This document shows positions 5,507 to 5,566 of a stretch of DNA of 5,566 nt, one piece after another. Every line of letters starts with the position of its first letter. Positions within the stretch are counted from its first letter, which is position 1. The position numbers were made by a program, and so were the translations under genes. The notes under the pieces are model-generated. The model was not told the DNA's origin. It did no database searches and saw only the letters and a list, made by a program, of their open reading frames with translations. This DNA is from Candidatus Rifleibacteriota bacterium (lineage in GTDB: Bacteria; UBP17; UBA6191; JACPRK01), in NCBI GenBank assembly GCA_016213865.1, contig JACQZL010000345.1:1-5566 (forward strand), in the 5' to 3' direction.

Positions 5507-5558
5507 GGTCCAGGGCGGGGCTCCCGCCCTGGCGGGGGACGGGGGGCGGAGCCCCCGG
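5507..5558 (+). repeat. Hairpin repeat copy B, second module
   Basis: A perfect 10-bp stem (5510-5519 with 5523-5532, loop GCT) is followed by a 6-bp stem (GGGGGC 5542-5547, loop GGA, GCCCCC 5551-5556). The order matches 3219-3270. In the first stem, copy A has a T-A pair (3228/3238) where copy B has C-G (5516/5526), with the rest of the stem unchanged: a compensatory change. The repeat may continue past the window end. Confidence 0.8.
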
Positions 5559-5566
5559 AGAGCGGC

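Overview
The window is 5.57 kb of very GC-rich bacterial DNA with strong G/C preference at third codon positions. It holds three complete protein genes, the probable 3' end of a fourth, and an unusual amount of structured repeat DNA. The gene content (two ATP-grasp ligases of different architecture and a transmembrane Hanks-type Ser/Thr kinase) and the G/C-rich hairpin repeats fit a large-genome environmental bacterium, for example Acidobacteriota, Planctomycetota or Myxococcota. Nothing in the sequence fixes the phylum, so this is inference only.

Layout. Positions 2-268 (+) are an open, GC3-rich frame without a start inside the window, probably the C-terminus of an upstream gene. Its stop codon overlaps the Shine-Dalgarno sequence of an ATP-grasp ligase gene at 278-1333 (+). 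A convergent gene at 1521-3017 (-) encodes a circularly permuted ATP-grasp enzyme related to the glutathionylspermidine-synthase-like group. The 187 bp between the two stop codons is filled by two inverted arrays of a 7-bp telomere-like unit (GTYAGGG) around a core with its own inverted repeats. Upstream of the permuted ATP-grasp gene lies a 322-bp divergent intergenic region. It carries candidate -10 elements for both directions and a two-module hairpin repeat (copy A, 3092-3270). The kinase gene (3340-5340, +) follows, and a second copy of the same repeat (copy B, 5370-5556) lies after it.

The most striking observation is inside the kinase gene. Positions 3592-3677 hold a 78-bp in-frame insertion, bounded by an 8-bp direct repeat, that carries the same type of hairpin as the intergenic repeats. 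It places 26 extra residues in the loop between kinase strands beta4 and beta5, and all catalytic motifs remain intact. The intergenic and intragenic hairpins show compensatory base-pair changes, so the fold rather than the exact sequence appears to be kept.

Functionally, the two ATP-grasp enzymes are likely ATP-dependent carboxylate-amine ligases that could act in one pathway building a small peptide-like or polyamine-conjugate molecule. The substrate cannot be read from the sequence. The kinase is probably a membrane signalling protein with an unrecognised external sensor domain. No link between the kinase and the ligases is shown beyond adjacency.
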